From: Streptomyces sp. NBC_00690
GTDB lineage: Bacteria; Actinomycetota; Actinomycetes; Streptomycetales; Streptomycetaceae
NCBI RefSeq assembly: GCF_036226685.1
Contig: NZ_CP109009.1
Span: 5,483,501-5,547,500 of the forward strand
Length of the DNA stretch: 64,000 nt
Direction: 5' to 3'
This document shows positions 34,700 to 44,372 of this stretch, in pieces (position 1 is the stretch's first letter; every line of letters begins with the position of its first letter). The position numbers and the translations under genes are program-made. The notes beneath the pieces were generated by a model. That model worked only from the letters and a program-made list of their open reading frames with translations, was not told where the DNA came from and did not search any database.

Positions 34700-35404
34700 A
34701 TGGCCAAGAAAGTGGTGCCCGAAGGGGAGCGGCGGCGCAGGCGGCCCACCCGACAGGGCGCGGTGCTCTCCGAGCGGCTCATCGTGGAGACCGCACTGCG
34801 CCTGCTGCGCTACCACTCGGGCGCGAGCCTGACCGTGCGCCGACTCGGTGGTGCGCTCGGCGCCGACCCCAGCGCCCTGTACCGGTACTTCCGCGGCATG
34901 GACGACCTCACCCTGGCCATCGCCGATGAACTGATCGGCCGTGCCATCGAGGGCTGGCGGCCGAGCGGTCAGTGGCGCACCGATCTGCGCGCGCTGGGGC
35001 TGCGACTGCACGCCGCCTACCTCGCCCACCCCCAAGCGGCCGTCTTGGCGGCGAGCCGCATCACCGGACGGGCCCATGAGGCGGCGGCGATCGAGGCGAT
35101 CCTCGGGGTGCTGCGCTCCGCGGGATTCGCGGACAGCGACACCGTGCGCGTCTACCGCAGTCTGGTCGACCTCAGCCTGGCGTTCGCCGCGCTCGACGGC
35201 GCGGCGCTCGCCCTGCCCGAGGAGAAGCGGGACGCCGACCGGGCCGTATGGCGCAGCCGCTACGGGGGACTGACCGCCCGGACCCATCCCCACATCGCCG
35301 CGACCGCTGGGCTGCTGGTCGGCTGTGTCGAGGGCAGCGCCTACCCGGCGACGCTCGACATGCTCCTGGACAGCACCGCGAGCCGCCTCCCCGCCGGACG
35401 GTGA
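34700..35404 (+). CDS. TetR/AcrR family regulator
   Basis: This is a 234-residue TetR protein with a basic N-terminus (GERRRRRPTRQGAV) and a helix-turn-helix near residues 45-80 (LTVRRLGGALGADPSALYRY). The C-terminal domain shares AAYLAHPQAA with the TetR at 32495 (AYLAHPAAA), marking them as paralogues. GGAAAGGAG lies 7 nt before the ATG. It likely controls itself and the divergent dehydrogenase-like gene. Confidence 0.88.
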   Translation: MAKKVVPEGERRRRRPTRQGAVLSERLIVETALRLLRYHSGASLTVRRLGGALGADPSALYRYFRGMDDLTLAIADELIGRAIEGWRPSGQWRTDLRALGLRLHAAYLAHPQAAVLAASRITGRAHEAAAIEAILGVLRSAGFADSDTVRVYRSLVDLSLAFAALDGAALALPEEKRDADRAVWRSRYGGLTARTHPHIAATAGLLVGCVEGSAYPATLDMLLDSTASRLPAGR

Positions 35405-35483
35405 GCAGCGCCAGCGGTGAGAAGCGCCGGGCGGTGCGTCGTGCGGTGCGTCGCGTCGTGCGGGGCGGCGGGGGCTTCGCCGT

Positions 35484-36461
35484 TCAGCGGCTGTGGTCCG
35501 CCAAGGAGAGCAGCAGATGGGCCGTCTCCGCACGGAGGTGGTCCGAGTGGGAGCCCGACGGTCCCCGGCCGGCCGTGAAGACCGCTCCCGCGTCCACACT
35601 GACGAACCAGTGGTCGAGCGCAGCCAGGTCGTACGCCTCGGTGGCCGGCCGCATCTTGATGGATGACACCGGCTCGGGAGCCGTCCCGATGCCCTGGCTC
35701 CCGATGCCGCGCCGCTGCTCGGCGATCCGGTGCCACAGCCCCGTCGCCCAGTCGCGTTCGGCATAGGTGGCGACCACCGGGCCGCGCAGCGGTGCGTCCG
35801 CGAGTGCGGTGAAGGTGGTGGCGAAGGCGTCGCGTGGCGCGGCCATCTGGAGCAGCAGCATCGAATCCACGGTGAACGCCCGCCCGGCAGGTCCCGGCCT
35901 ACTCCATCCCAGCGTGGCCCCCGGCCGATCGTCCGCCGCCCACTGCACCGCCTCGCACAACACCCGACAGCCGAACGAGTGCCCCACCAGATGCAGATAC
36001 TGCCCGGCCCGGTTGGCGAGGACGGGCGCTGCCACCGGGTCGGCACGCTGGCTGTCCAGGTAGCCCAGCAACTGCCCGATGACCCGCCCCGCGTGCCCCG
36101 ACTCACCGGACAACGCGTGCGCACGGTCCCGGATCCGACGGTATCCGCCCAGGTGCGGCCCGCTGCGCGACGGCCACCGCAGCACCACCAGCCAGGGCGC
36201 GAACCGGGCTGCGAGCGCGGGATAGAGCGCCCGTCGGCGCTCGTACTGCTCGTCGGCCAGCGCCAGCAGTCGGTTCGCCGCCGCAGCCGCCGCATCGGGA
36301 GCAGTCTGCCAACCGTGGACGTAGACGATGATGTCGCTGGCCCAGGACGGCGGTGTCAGCACCGCAGCGAAGTGCTCGTCCAGCCGGTCCGCCGCGACGG
36401 GTTCGCCGCCGTCGAGCAGCCAGCCGCTCTCATCGAGGTCGACGATGTGCATCGTGGTCAT
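35484..36461 (-). CDS. Alpha/beta hydrolase (lipase/esterase-like), last gene of the STAND-CHAT cassette
   Basis: This is a 325-residue alpha/beta hydrolase with oxyanion-loop IVYVHGWQT (45-53) and nucleophile elbow GHSFG (Ser162); the acid and His are expected in the C-terminal third (AALDHWFVS). It starts 112 bp after the CHAT gene stop, on the same strand, with GAGGCAGG before the ATG. No signal peptide or membrane segment, so it acts in the cytoplasm or on the membrane surface. Possibly an effector (lipase) of the cassette; unproven. Confidence 0.7.
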   Translation of the reverse strand: MTTMHIVDLDESGWLLDGGEPVAADRLDEHFAAVLTPPSWASDIIVYVHGWQTAPDAAAAAANRLLALADEQYERRRALYPALAARFAPWLVVLRWPSRSGPHLGGYRRIRDRAHALSGESGHAGRVIGQLLGYLDSQRADPVAAPVLANRAGQYLHLVGHSFGCRVLCEAVQWAADDRPGATLGWSRPGPAGRAFTVDSMLLLQMAAPRDAFATTFTALADAPLRGPVVATYAERDWATGLWHRIAEQRRGIGSQGIGTAPEPVSSIKMRPATEAYDLAALDHWFVSVDAGAVFTAGRGPSGSHSDHLRAETAHLLLSLADHSR

Positions 36462-36573
36462 GGCGCCTGCCTCAAGGAGTGTCGGTGATGGGTCGACATC
36501 GAGTCGGGCCCGGGCGATCCATGGGGGAGTACGGTCGGTGTGACCGGCCCTGTCACCGGCGAGGGTTGTTCCA

Positions 36574-37860
36574 TCAGCCGCGCTCCAGCCGCTCGTCCAT
36601 ACCGCCGTGCAGCCCGTAGGCGAATCCGAGCGGGTTGCCGTACTCGTCCGCGAAGTGCCGCGCCAACTCGTGGGCGATCGCCCCCGCCGTCCGATGCCCC
36701 TCCAGATAGCGGGTGACGAACGCCAACGCGTACTCGGCGGCGAAGACCTGCGGCATCTCGATCTGTGGCCCCATCACCCCACGCGCACCGCGCTCGATCA
36801 ACGCCCGTCCCAGATAGGCGAGATCGGCTCCGGCCGACAGCCCCGCGTAGCAGGCGTTGAGCAGCACCAGCGGCCTGAACGCCGCCGGTTCGTCGCCCGA
36901 CACCGGGCGGGCGGCCACGGTGTAGGCGTCGATCTCTCCGCCGTCGGTGAGCCGCACCACCAGACAGGACGTCTGCCCGTCGTCGCTGCGGAAGCTGCCG
37001 TGACACCAGAAGTACATCAACTGCTCGTCGAGCGTGCCGTCCTCCAACGCCCGCAACAACGCGGCGCGCGTGGTGCGTTCGGTGAAGGAGGTGTTCTTCG
37101 CCAGCGCGGCGGCGACGTCCCCCGCCCTCGTACGTCCGGTCGGATCGATCGTGGTGTCATGGTTCAGGGACACGGAGGGAATCCGCGGCGGCGGCCAGAG
37201 CCCCTCCGGGGCCCTGGTGTAGTTCGGACTGGCCTGCTCGATCTGATGGCGATAGCCGAGGAACCGGTGGAACAGCGCCGACAGTTCGCCGCCCTCCCCG
37301 TTCCGCCGCGGCAGTGCCAGCATTCCCCAGGGCAGAAGCAGCTCCGAGTCGACTCGGATGCGCAGGGGCGGTCCCGCCAGCACCGAGAGCAGCACCTCCC
37401 GGAACTGCTCCACGTCTTCTCGACCCTCGGACGCCAGGAGCAGCCCGAACAGCAGATGTGCCCCCTGATCGGCGAGTTCCGCCAGCACCGCGGCCAACTC
37501 GCCCGCCGGCTCACCGGTGAGGTCGAGTTGCGAGGCGTACGGCAACACGGCCCGGCCGCGAGCCGGCCGGCCCCGGCCGTCCAACGGTTGGAGGTCGATC
37601 AGCTCCCGCTTCCACAGATGCCGGAGCCGGCCCGCCACGCCACGGATCTCGCCGGGCCTGCGGTGGACGACCACCCGGTGTTCCGAGCCGATGACCGGCA
37701 CCGCCGACCCGTACATCCGCACCTGGATGCGATCGTCCCCGAGCAGATCGAGGGCGAGTACCAGATCGGGGGCGACCGGGGCGCGCCGCGGCAACGAAGT
37801 GAACCCCCGGCTGGGGTCCTCGACGATCCTGACGGGCAACTCGCGGACCATCCGGCTCAT
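36574..37860 (-). CDS. CHAT-domain (caspase-like) protease
   Basis: This is a 428-residue protein whose C-terminal half (about 225-428) is a CHAT domain. The catalytic His287 is in FWCHGSF and the catalytic Cys337 in LLNACYAG, each after a hydrophobic strand as in caspase-fold peptidases. GVMGPQIEMP is a further CHAT motif. The N-terminal half is beta/alpha with no clear family. The ATG at 37860 overlaps the upstream NTPase stop (ATGA), so the two are translated together; this indicates a complex or regulated pair. Confidence 0.85.
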   Translation of the reverse strand: MSRMVRELPVRIVEDPSRGFTSLPRRAPVAPDLVLALDLLGDDRIQVRMYGSAVPVIGSEHRVVVHRRPGEIRGVAGRLRHLWKRELIDLQPLDGRGRPARGRAVLPYASQLDLTGEPAGELAAVLAELADQGAHLLFGLLLASEGREDVEQFREVLLSVLAGPPLRIRVDSELLLPWGMLALPRRNGEGGELSALFHRFLGYRHQIEQASPNYTRAPEGLWPPPRIPSVSLNHDTTIDPTGRTRAGDVAAALAKNTSFTERTTRAALLRALEDGTLDEQLMYFWCHGSFRSDDGQTSCLVVRLTDGGEIDAYTVAARPVSGDEPAAFRPLVLLNACYAGLSAGADLAYLGRALIERGARGVMGPQIEMPQVFAAEYALAFVTRYLEGHRTAGAIAHELARHFADEYGNPLGFAYGLHGGMDERLERG

Positions 37861-40463
37861 CCTTCCCCCCGCGTCGACGGCACCAGGGCGGGCGTGAGCA
37901 CCTGGACTTCCGTCTCCACCTGCTGGAGCACCACGCCGCTGCGCCGGTCCTCGACCGTGAACCGCAGCCCCAGCGGACCGGCGCGATGCGGTGTGATCCG
38001 GAACTCCGAGCCGCCCCCTTCCCTGGCCGCCCCGGCCAAGGAGGGCCAGACCGTCACCGCATGCTCGGGACGGAGTTCGGCGTCCCCGAGCGGAGTCGCG
38101 CTCACACTCAGCAGCGGAGTGTCCTCGGGGCCGACGAACGCCCATGGGTGTGCCGTACCCGGTTCGACGCCGACCGTGATCCGCGCGGTGCCGCCCTCGT
38201 ACACCTCGTCCAGGAGCGTGAGCAGCACCCTGCACCGGTCCTCGGGGCGAGGGTTCTCCACCGATCCCGAACCGTCGGGAAGTCGTTCGGGAACCGTGTA
38301 ACGCGCGGCGCGCGGAATGTGGGCCGTGGGTGTTCGCGGTATCAGGGCGGGCGGGTGGAAGCGGCTCAACTCCTTCAGGGCCCGCACCCGGGCGGCGCCG
38401 TCCCGCTCGATGACGGCGGCGGTGAAGTCGGCCCAGTGCTCCCCGGCTTCGTTCTCCGTGCCCACGAAGAGCCCGCGCGCCTGGGCGACCAACGACGGCT
38501 GTGCGGTACGTCGTCCGATCTCCAACCGGGTCCACGCCAGTCCACCGGTGCAGCCGATCGCCTGGAAGTCGTGCGCCACGTCCCACAACGCGGGCATCGA
38601 CACCTCGCCGGATGAATCCTGGAGGGCGAGGTGGTGACGGGTCCAGGCCGCGCCGAGTGCGTCGTCGACGTCTTCGAAGCGGTCCAGGGCGCGGTTCAGT
38701 GAGTGGTCCGCGGAGTCGGCGGAGCCCTCCTCGGCGAGCGCGAGCGCGTACCGGAGCAGTGCCCAACCCTCTCCACGGGGGTCGTGGGCCCGCCGGTGAC
38801 CGGTCACCGCCCGCTGGAGCGCCGGTACGGCACGGGATGGATCGCCGCCCAACAACAGGGCCCACGCCAGCCCCGTATCGGCCCAGGCCACCCCGCGCAG
38901 CTCACCCCCGAGCCCGAAGAGTCGACGGGCGGTGCGCAGATGCACCTCGGCGCCCCGGGGGTCGCCCACCACCAGCCGCAGCCGCCCGTACTCGTACGCT
39001 GCCCACGCCTCGCCGCTCTCGTCCCCGGTGATCTGGTGGTGCTCGACGGCGGACCTGATCAGTCCTGCCGCGCCGCGCACCCGGCCCTGGTCCAGGCTGA
39101 CGGCCGCCCGTAGCCGGGCGTTCTCATCTCTGGGCCCCTCGGGTTCGAGGGTGAACAGCGACCAATCGGCGCGCCCGAGCTGTCCCGTCTCCCGTGCCAA
39201 CACGGCCGACTCGGACCTGGTGACGGCCGGCTCATCGATGGAATCGACGATGTGATGGGCCAGGTCGACATGACCGGTCTGGCGGGCGAGAGCCGCCAGC
39301 GGCAGTGCCACATCGGTGGCCTGGGCCAGCAGCAGCAACCGGGCCAGGTCATTACGCCGGACGAGGGCCCGGGCGATGGGGTCGATGTGCCCTCGGGCCT
39401 GGGAAGCGCCCGAGATCACCATCCGCTCGGCCAACAACACCGAGGGCTCCAGGGGTGCTGAGGGAATCTCCCTCAGCACCGCCCGCTCCAACCGGCGCAA
39501 GCTGGCCGCCCGCCACAGGGGCCGTCCGCGCCGTGCGAGCTCCGCCAGGACGGAGGGCAGCCGCCAGTACCCGGGGCGCGGGTGGTGCAACACACCTCGC
39601 ATCAGCAGTTCTTGCAGGGCACCGTTCGCGTCCGGTACGGGCAGTGCCCGGGCCATGGCGTCCGGGAGTTCTGCCAGGTCCAGCACGGTGAACGCCGACA
39701 GCATCGCCTTCGCGTCCGCGGCCAGTGAGTTCTGCACCTGGCGGAACAACTCCTCGGGAGTCCCGGGGACCGGCCCTTCCCACCGTCCATCGTGCAGCAG
39801 CCCCCGTGCCACTCGCAGCAGGACGGGGAGCCCACGGCAGGCACGGTGCAGCGGCTCGGCGACCGTGTCGGGCAGTCCTAGGAGATCCGCGCTGTGATGC
39901 GGAGGCAGCGGGGGTACTTCCCAGACGGACGGGTGCCCCGGGTAGGACGAGGCATCCGCTCGGGAGGTGGCCAGGATCAGTGATTCCGTGGTCGCCAAGG
40001 CATCGTCCACCGCCCTCAGCAGAGGCAGTCCACCAGCCCCCGGCGGCAACCCGTCGACCACCACCACGGCGGGCCGCCGCGCCAACGCCTCCTGGCACAC
40101 CCCACTGAGCCAGGAGATGTCGCGCTGCTCCCACACCGTTTCCATCAGGTCCTTCGGCGGCACACCGACCCGGGCCGCGAGCAGCAGCAGCAACGATCGG
40201 GGGTCATCTCCTGTGTACGGGAGCTGGTGCACCGGCTGGCCGCGCTCACCACCGATCACCTCCGCCACCTTTCGGGCGACGGCGGAGGTGCCCGAGCCAG
40301 CACGGCCGTGCAACTCGATCAGCCAGGGTCGACGAGGTACCGAAACGTGCCTGCGAAAGTACGGCAGCGGACCCGTCAGCGCCTCGGCTGACACCTGCGT
40401 GATCAGCGAGTCCCGCCCCACCAATCGCCCAGCGTCGAGTTCATCGCCCAGCACTCCGGCCAT
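37857..40463 (-). CDS. NTPase/TPR protein with Walker A lacking lysine, coupled to the CHAT protease
   Basis: This is an 868-residue protein. A P-loop-like segment HGRAGSGTSA (52-61) has Thr59 where the Walker A lysine belongs; the Walker B-like strand is AVVVVDG (132-138). A winged-helix-like and helical middle part and TPR-like repeats (about 430-680, e.g. AWAAYEYGRLRLVVGDPRGA) follow. A C-terminal beta-rich domain (about 740-868) may contact the protease. The ATG at 40463 was chosen (GGGGGTGCGCG upstream) over the GTG at 40490. It is a STAND-type sensor by architecture, but nucleotide hydrolysis is doubtful. Confidence 0.75.
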   Translation of the reverse strand: MAGVLGDELDAGRLVGRDSLITQVSAEALTGPLPYFRRHVSVPRRPWLIELHGRAGSGTSAVARKVAEVIGGERGQPVHQLPYTGDDPRSLLLLLAARVGVPPKDLMETVWEQRDISWLSGVCQEALARRPAVVVVDGLPPGAGGLPLLRAVDDALATTESLILATSRADASSYPGHPSVWEVPPLPPHHSADLLGLPDTVAEPLHRACRGLPVLLRVARGLLHDGRWEGPVPGTPEELFRQVQNSLAADAKAMLSAFTVLDLAELPDAMARALPVPDANGALQELLMRGVLHHPRPGYWRLPSVLAELARRGRPLWRAASLRRLERAVLREIPSAPLEPSVLLAERMVISGASQARGHIDPIARALVRRNDLARLLLLAQATDVALPLAALARQTGHVDLAHHIVDSIDEPAVTRSESAVLARETGQLGRADWSLFTLEPEGPRDENARLRAAVSLDQGRVRGAAGLIRSAVEHHQITGDESGEAWAAYEYGRLRLVVGDPRGAEVHLRTARRLFGLGGELRGVAWADTGLAWALLLGGDPSRAVPALQRAVTGHRRAHDPRGEGWALLRYALALAEEGSADSADHSLNRALDRFEDVDDALGAAWTRHHLALQDSSGEVSMPALWDVAHDFQAIGCTGGLAWTRLEIGRRTAQPSLVAQARGLFVGTENEAGEHWADFTAAVIERDGAARVRALKELSRFHPPALIPRTPTAHIPRAARYTVPERLPDGSGSVENPRPEDRCRVLLTLLDEVYEGGTARITVGVEPGTAHPWAFVGPEDTPLLSVSATPLGDAELRPEHAVTVWPSLAGAAREGGGSEFRITPHRAGPLGLRFTVEDRRSGVVLQQVETEVQVLTPALVPSTRGEG

Positions 40464-40494
40464 CGCGCACCCCCGACCATCCAGTATCACCGCA

Positions 40495-43400
40495 TCAGTT
40501 CGCCGCGACCACGGAAACGCCCATCACCTCCCGCGCATGCCGACCGGGCACCATCCCCAGCGTCCACGCCTGCCAGCCGTCCTCCAGTCGCAGACCGCGC
40601 TCCAGCATCACCGACAGCGCCTGCGCACAGTCGTCCAGTTTGGCGTCCCGCGTACCGTGTCCCGATTCCCGCAGTCGCGCCAACTCCTCCTGCGCCACCA
40701 CCGTCCCGACCTCGATCCCACCGGGAGAGGCGAAGGGCAGCACCGTACAGCGCAGGAACCGCGCCCAGTCCCCGCCCCGCTCGTCCCCGTACGAAGCGAA
40801 CAGCTCCACCGCCTCGTCGCACAGGGCGAGCGCCTGTTGCGGCTTGCCGTTGCCCGCGTCCACCACGGCCAACTCCAAAGTGCACCAACCCTCCCCGTGA
40901 GCCACCCCGATACGGCGGAAGTCCGCCCGTGCGTCCATCAGCAACTGACGCGCGAAGCCGGAGTTGCGGAGGTTGCCCGTCTGGGCCGCGCGCAGATCAC
41001 GGGTGAGCCGCCCCGAGTGATGACGGGCACATGCCAGCCCATAAACGTCGCGCATCCGCGAGAACATCGTCCGCGCCCGCTCCAACTCCCGCACCGCCTG
41101 ATCGCCGTCGCCACGCTCCTCCAGCGCCTGGCCCAGGTAGTAGAGGGTCCACGCCTCACCCCGCGCGTCCTCGTTCTCACGGTGGCGGGAGAGCGCCTGC
41201 CGCAACTGGTCCACCGCCGGCGCCGCCTCACCGTCCACCAGACGACCGCGCGCCAACTGGGTCAGCGCCCACGCCCCACCTCGGGCGTCACCCGTACGTC
41301 CATAGAGGTCGAGTGCGGTACGCAACTCCTCATCGGCGCTCGGCACATCGCCCATCCGCAGGTACACCTGTCCGAGCTGGAAGTGGGTCCAGGCGGCGCC
41401 GTGCACCGACTCGCCCTCGTGGTGCAACCGCTGAGCGGTCGCCAGCAGATCGAGCGCCTCCGCGAGCCGCGCCTGATCCCGACGCACCGCGGCCAATGCG
41501 TGCAACGACCACGCCCGGTCCTCCGCGCGCTCGTCCGAAGACTGGAGCCCCACCGCCTCCGTCAACCGGGCCGCGGCCTCCGTGAGATTGCCCTGGTGGT
41601 GCAGTGTGATTCCGAGCGAACACAACGCCAACGCCGTACCCGAGTCGTTCTGCGCCTCCCGGTACAGGCCCACCACCGACGACAGGGTCGTACGCGCCTT
41701 GTCCAACTCGCCCAACTGCCGAGCCGCGATGCCCGTGCGCCACTGCACCGACCGCTCCAACAACCCCTGGTCAACGGCCTGCGAGAGCTCGCTGATCTCC
41801 CCGAGGCGGTAGAGGTCACCGCGCAGCAAACAGTAGTCGGCCAGCGCACCGAGCAGATTGAGCACTGCCTGCTGCTCCACTCCCTCCGCATGGCGCAGTG
41901 CCGATGTGATGAAGCTGGACTCGTCGTCGAGCCAGCGCAGTGCCGACTCCAGCGAGGAGAAACCGTGCGCCCCGAACTTGCCGGCGCGGGTGGAGAGCTT
42001 GCCGTCGACCATACGGATCACGGCGCCCGCCAGATCCGCGTAGCTCTGGATCAGCCGGCCCTGTGCGGCCGTGCGCTCATCGGCCGCCTCCTCCTCCAGC
42101 AAGCGGGCCCGGGCGAAGGCCCGTACCGAGTCGTGCAGCCGGTAGCGGTCCCCACGCACATGGTCGATCAGCCCCGCCGCGGCCAACTCCCCCAACAGTC
42201 GCTGGGCCTCCTGCTGGTCGGTGCCCAGCAGCGCCGCCGCTGCCGGCGAACCGAGCGATGCCCGGCCGGCCAGCGCAAGACGCCGCAGCAGCCGTCGTGC
42301 CGCGTCCGGCTGATCCGTGTAGCGCAGCCAGAGCACACGCTCCACCGGGCCCGCCTCGCCACGCTCCCCGAGAGCTGCGACCAACTGCTGCGGCGTGCGC
42401 GACCCGAGGGACGAACCCGCGATCCGCAGTGCCAACGGCAACCCGCCGCACGACTCGCGGATCTCCTCCACCGACTGGCCGTCGTACACGCCCCACGAGG
42501 GCTCGGGCTCCTGGCCCCGCAACAACTCCTCGGCGCTCGCCGTGTCCAACGCCACCACCGGCAGTTGGTGCACCCACGCCGGAGTGTCGGCCGGCAGCTC
42601 CAGACGGGTCCGGGAGGTGACCAGCACCAGACTGTCCGAGCGCTCCGGCAGCAGGGTCCGCACCTGCTCGGCATCGCCCGCATCATCCAAGATCACCGTC
42701 ACGGGCAGTCCGGTCAACTGCTGGTGGTACAGCTCGCTCAATCTGCGCACCTGCTGCTCGGTCGATGAACGCTCCCGGAACAGCAGTTGCTCCCGCGGCG
42801 CGCCCAACCGGTTCAACAGGTGCAACAACGCCTCCCGGGTGGTCAGCGGATGCTCGCTGTCACCCCGCAGACCCACCACGCACGCACCACGGAACTGGTC
42901 CTTCAAATGGTGTGCCGCGCGTATCGCAAGGGCGGTGCGACCCGCCCCGCGCTCCCCGTACAACACGACGACCGTCGGCTTGGTCTCGGTAGCGGCGCGA
43001 CCGGCCTGCACCCACTGGCTGATCTGCGCCATCGCATCGCGGCGCCCGCTGAACACCCCACTGGGCTGCGGCAGATGCCCGAACGACTGCGCAAGCACCG
43101 ATCGCATACGTGCCGCAGCGCTACGGTCCGCACCTCGCAGTCGCACCGATGCACCGGCCGCGTTCCGCGGGCCGGGAAGCGCGCCGGCCAGCATCCGCTG
43201 CTGGTCCAGGAAGGGCCTGATCCCGCGCACCTCCAGGGCGGTCAGCCACTGGAGACGCAACTGCTCGGTACCCCCCGGCTGGTTCAACGCCCCCGCCCGA
43301 CGATGGGCCGCCGGCCAGTGGGACGCGGTCACCTTGGCCACCGTGGTGGCCGCCCCCGCGGCTGCGACGATCGCCCCCGCACCGAGCGCCGTACCGGTCG

Positions 43401-43704
43401 TCGTCCCCAACGCCATGTCGGCACTGACCGCGGCGGCAGCAGCCACAGCCGTCACCACCAGCGGAGTCGACAGGTTCTTCCGACTGAACTGCGCTCCCAG
43501 CGGCCGTCTCGCCGACTCCGCAGCGCTCAGGGCCTGTTCGTACGCCGCGTACTCATCGGCTGCGTTGGACGCCATCCCGTCGAGCGCCGCCCGCCCCCGC
43601 GCCAACAGCGCTCCACTGTCCGCCCGTCCGCCCGTCCGCCGTGACTCTTCTTCCACGGCACGTACCAACAGCCGCTCGGCTTCGGTCCGATGGCTGTCCC
43701 GCAT
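40495..43704 (-). CDS. Membrane-anchored NB-ARC/TPR protein (STAND-type), Walker A Lys replaced by Arg
   Basis: This is a 1069-residue protein: a helical N-terminus, two hydrophobic segments (about 79-98 and 104-124), then NB-ARC. The P-loop is YGERGAGRTA (249-258) with Arg256 in the lysine position. Walker B is VTVILDD, with VLVTSR sensor and GLPLAL (421-426). A winged helix follows, then a long TPR region (about 690-1000) with repeats such as ALALCSLGITLHHQGNLTEA. The architecture is that of STAND NTPases, which oligomerise on sensing a signal. GAGGGGGA precedes the ATG. The stop is 31 bp before the next gene. Confidence 0.8.
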   Translation of the reverse strand: MRDSHRTEAERLLVRAVEEESRRTGGRADSGALLARGRAALDGMASNAADEYAAYEQALSAAESARRPLGAQFSRKNLSTPLVVTAVAAAAAVSADMALGTTTGTALGAGAIVAAAGAATTVAKVTASHWPAAHRRAGALNQPGGTEQLRLQWLTALEVRGIRPFLDQQRMLAGALPGPRNAAGASVRLRGADRSAAARMRSVLAQSFGHLPQPSGVFSGRRDAMAQISQWVQAGRAATETKPTVVVLYGERGAGRTALAIRAAHHLKDQFRGACVVGLRGDSEHPLTTREALLHLLNRLGAPREQLLFRERSSTEQQVRRLSELYHQQLTGLPVTVILDDAGDAEQVRTLLPERSDSLVLVTSRTRLELPADTPAWVHQLPVVALDTASAEELLRGQEPEPSWGVYDGQSVEEIRESCGGLPLALRIAGSSLGSRTPQQLVAALGERGEAGPVERVLWLRYTDQPDAARRLLRRLALAGRASLGSPAAAALLGTDQQEAQRLLGELAAAGLIDHVRGDRYRLHDSVRAFARARLLEEEAADERTAAQGRLIQSYADLAGAVIRMVDGKLSTRAGKFGAHGFSSLESALRWLDDESSFITSALRHAEGVEQQAVLNLLGALADYCLLRGDLYRLGEISELSQAVDQGLLERSVQWRTGIAARQLGELDKARTTLSSVVGLYREAQNDSGTALALCSLGITLHHQGNLTEAAARLTEAVGLQSSDERAEDRAWSLHALAAVRRDQARLAEALDLLATAQRLHHEGESVHGAAWTHFQLGQVYLRMGDVPSADEELRTALDLYGRTGDARGGAWALTQLARGRLVDGEAAPAVDQLRQALSRHRENEDARGEAWTLYYLGQALEERGDGDQAVRELERARTMFSRMRDVYGLACARHHSGRLTRDLRAAQTGNLRNSGFARQLLMDARADFRRIGVAHGEGWCTLELAVVDAGNGKPQQALALCDEAVELFASYGDERGGDWARFLRCTVLPFASPGGIEVGTVVAQEELARLRESGHGTRDAKLDDCAQALSVMLERGLRLEDGWQAWTLGMVPGRHAREVMGVSVVAAN

Positions 43705-43780
43705 AGCGGTTCCCCCTCAAGATTCGGTTCCCGTTTCGGGTCCAAGTGTCCTGTGTGCGGGGCATTCGCGCGAGAGAGCC

Positions 43781-44197
43781 TTACGCGGGCAGCCAGCCGG
43801 GCCACCAGGGCGGAACGTTGTCATCGGCGCAGGCACCGTCGCTGATGGTCCCCAGGGCGTAAGGGGTCCCCAACCAGGAGAAGTGCACCAGGGCCAGTGC
43901 GACCAGCGCGCCGATGAAAACCAACGGCGGGACGAGCCGCCTCACCGCACCCCCGGCCCGATGCACCACGGCAGCGGCCAGCGCCCAGGCGAACAGCCCA
44001 CCGAAGGTACCCGCCAGCACGGTGAGCGGCGCTTCCCACATCCACCAGTCCAGGACGCCGAGCCGGTGCTCCTGCGCCACACGACACTCCCGCCGGGCCG
44101 CGAGGGAGAGCCGATGAATCCCGTACCCGGCAACCCCACCACCCACCAGACTCAGACAACCCCCGGCCCACTGCGGCCGACGCCCGATCCGCTCCAC
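43781..44197 (-). CDS. Small membrane protein (138 aa) upstream of the STAND genes
   Basis: The protein has three predicted membrane spans (about 11-28, 56-82 and 90-108) and a Trp/Pro-rich C-terminus (VPPWWPGWLPA). No family recognised. The GTG at 44197 has GGGAGGGG 8 nt upstream; GTG codons at 44206 and 44215 are alternatives. It lies 76 bp before the STAND gene on the same strand and may be the first gene of the cassette. Confidence 0.6.
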   Translation of the reverse strand: MERIGRRPQWAGGCLSLVGGGVAGYGIHRLSLAARRECRVAQEHRLGVLDWWMWEAPLTVLAGTFGGLFAWALAAAVVHRAGGAVRRLVPPLVFIGALVALALVHFSWLGTPYALGTISDGACADDNVPPWWPGWLPA

Positions 44198-44372
44198 GAC
44201 AGACACCCCTCCCACCCCGAAAGGGGACGCAACCCCTGCCCTACCTGGTTCCTGGTGTGGCTACTGGGGTTAGGGAGCACTGCCGAGCGCCACCCGATAG
44301 GAGCTCCCGGGGGCGGGGGGCCCAGGTGATCCACGGCGAGGTCAGCCAGGACGGAATGGGTTTCCAGCGCTG

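Noticed and set aside
39967..42768. 933-residue plus-strand frame opposite the STAND genes
   Set aside because: Arg/Gln/His-rich antisense translation; the minus strand has the NB-ARC and TPR motifs.
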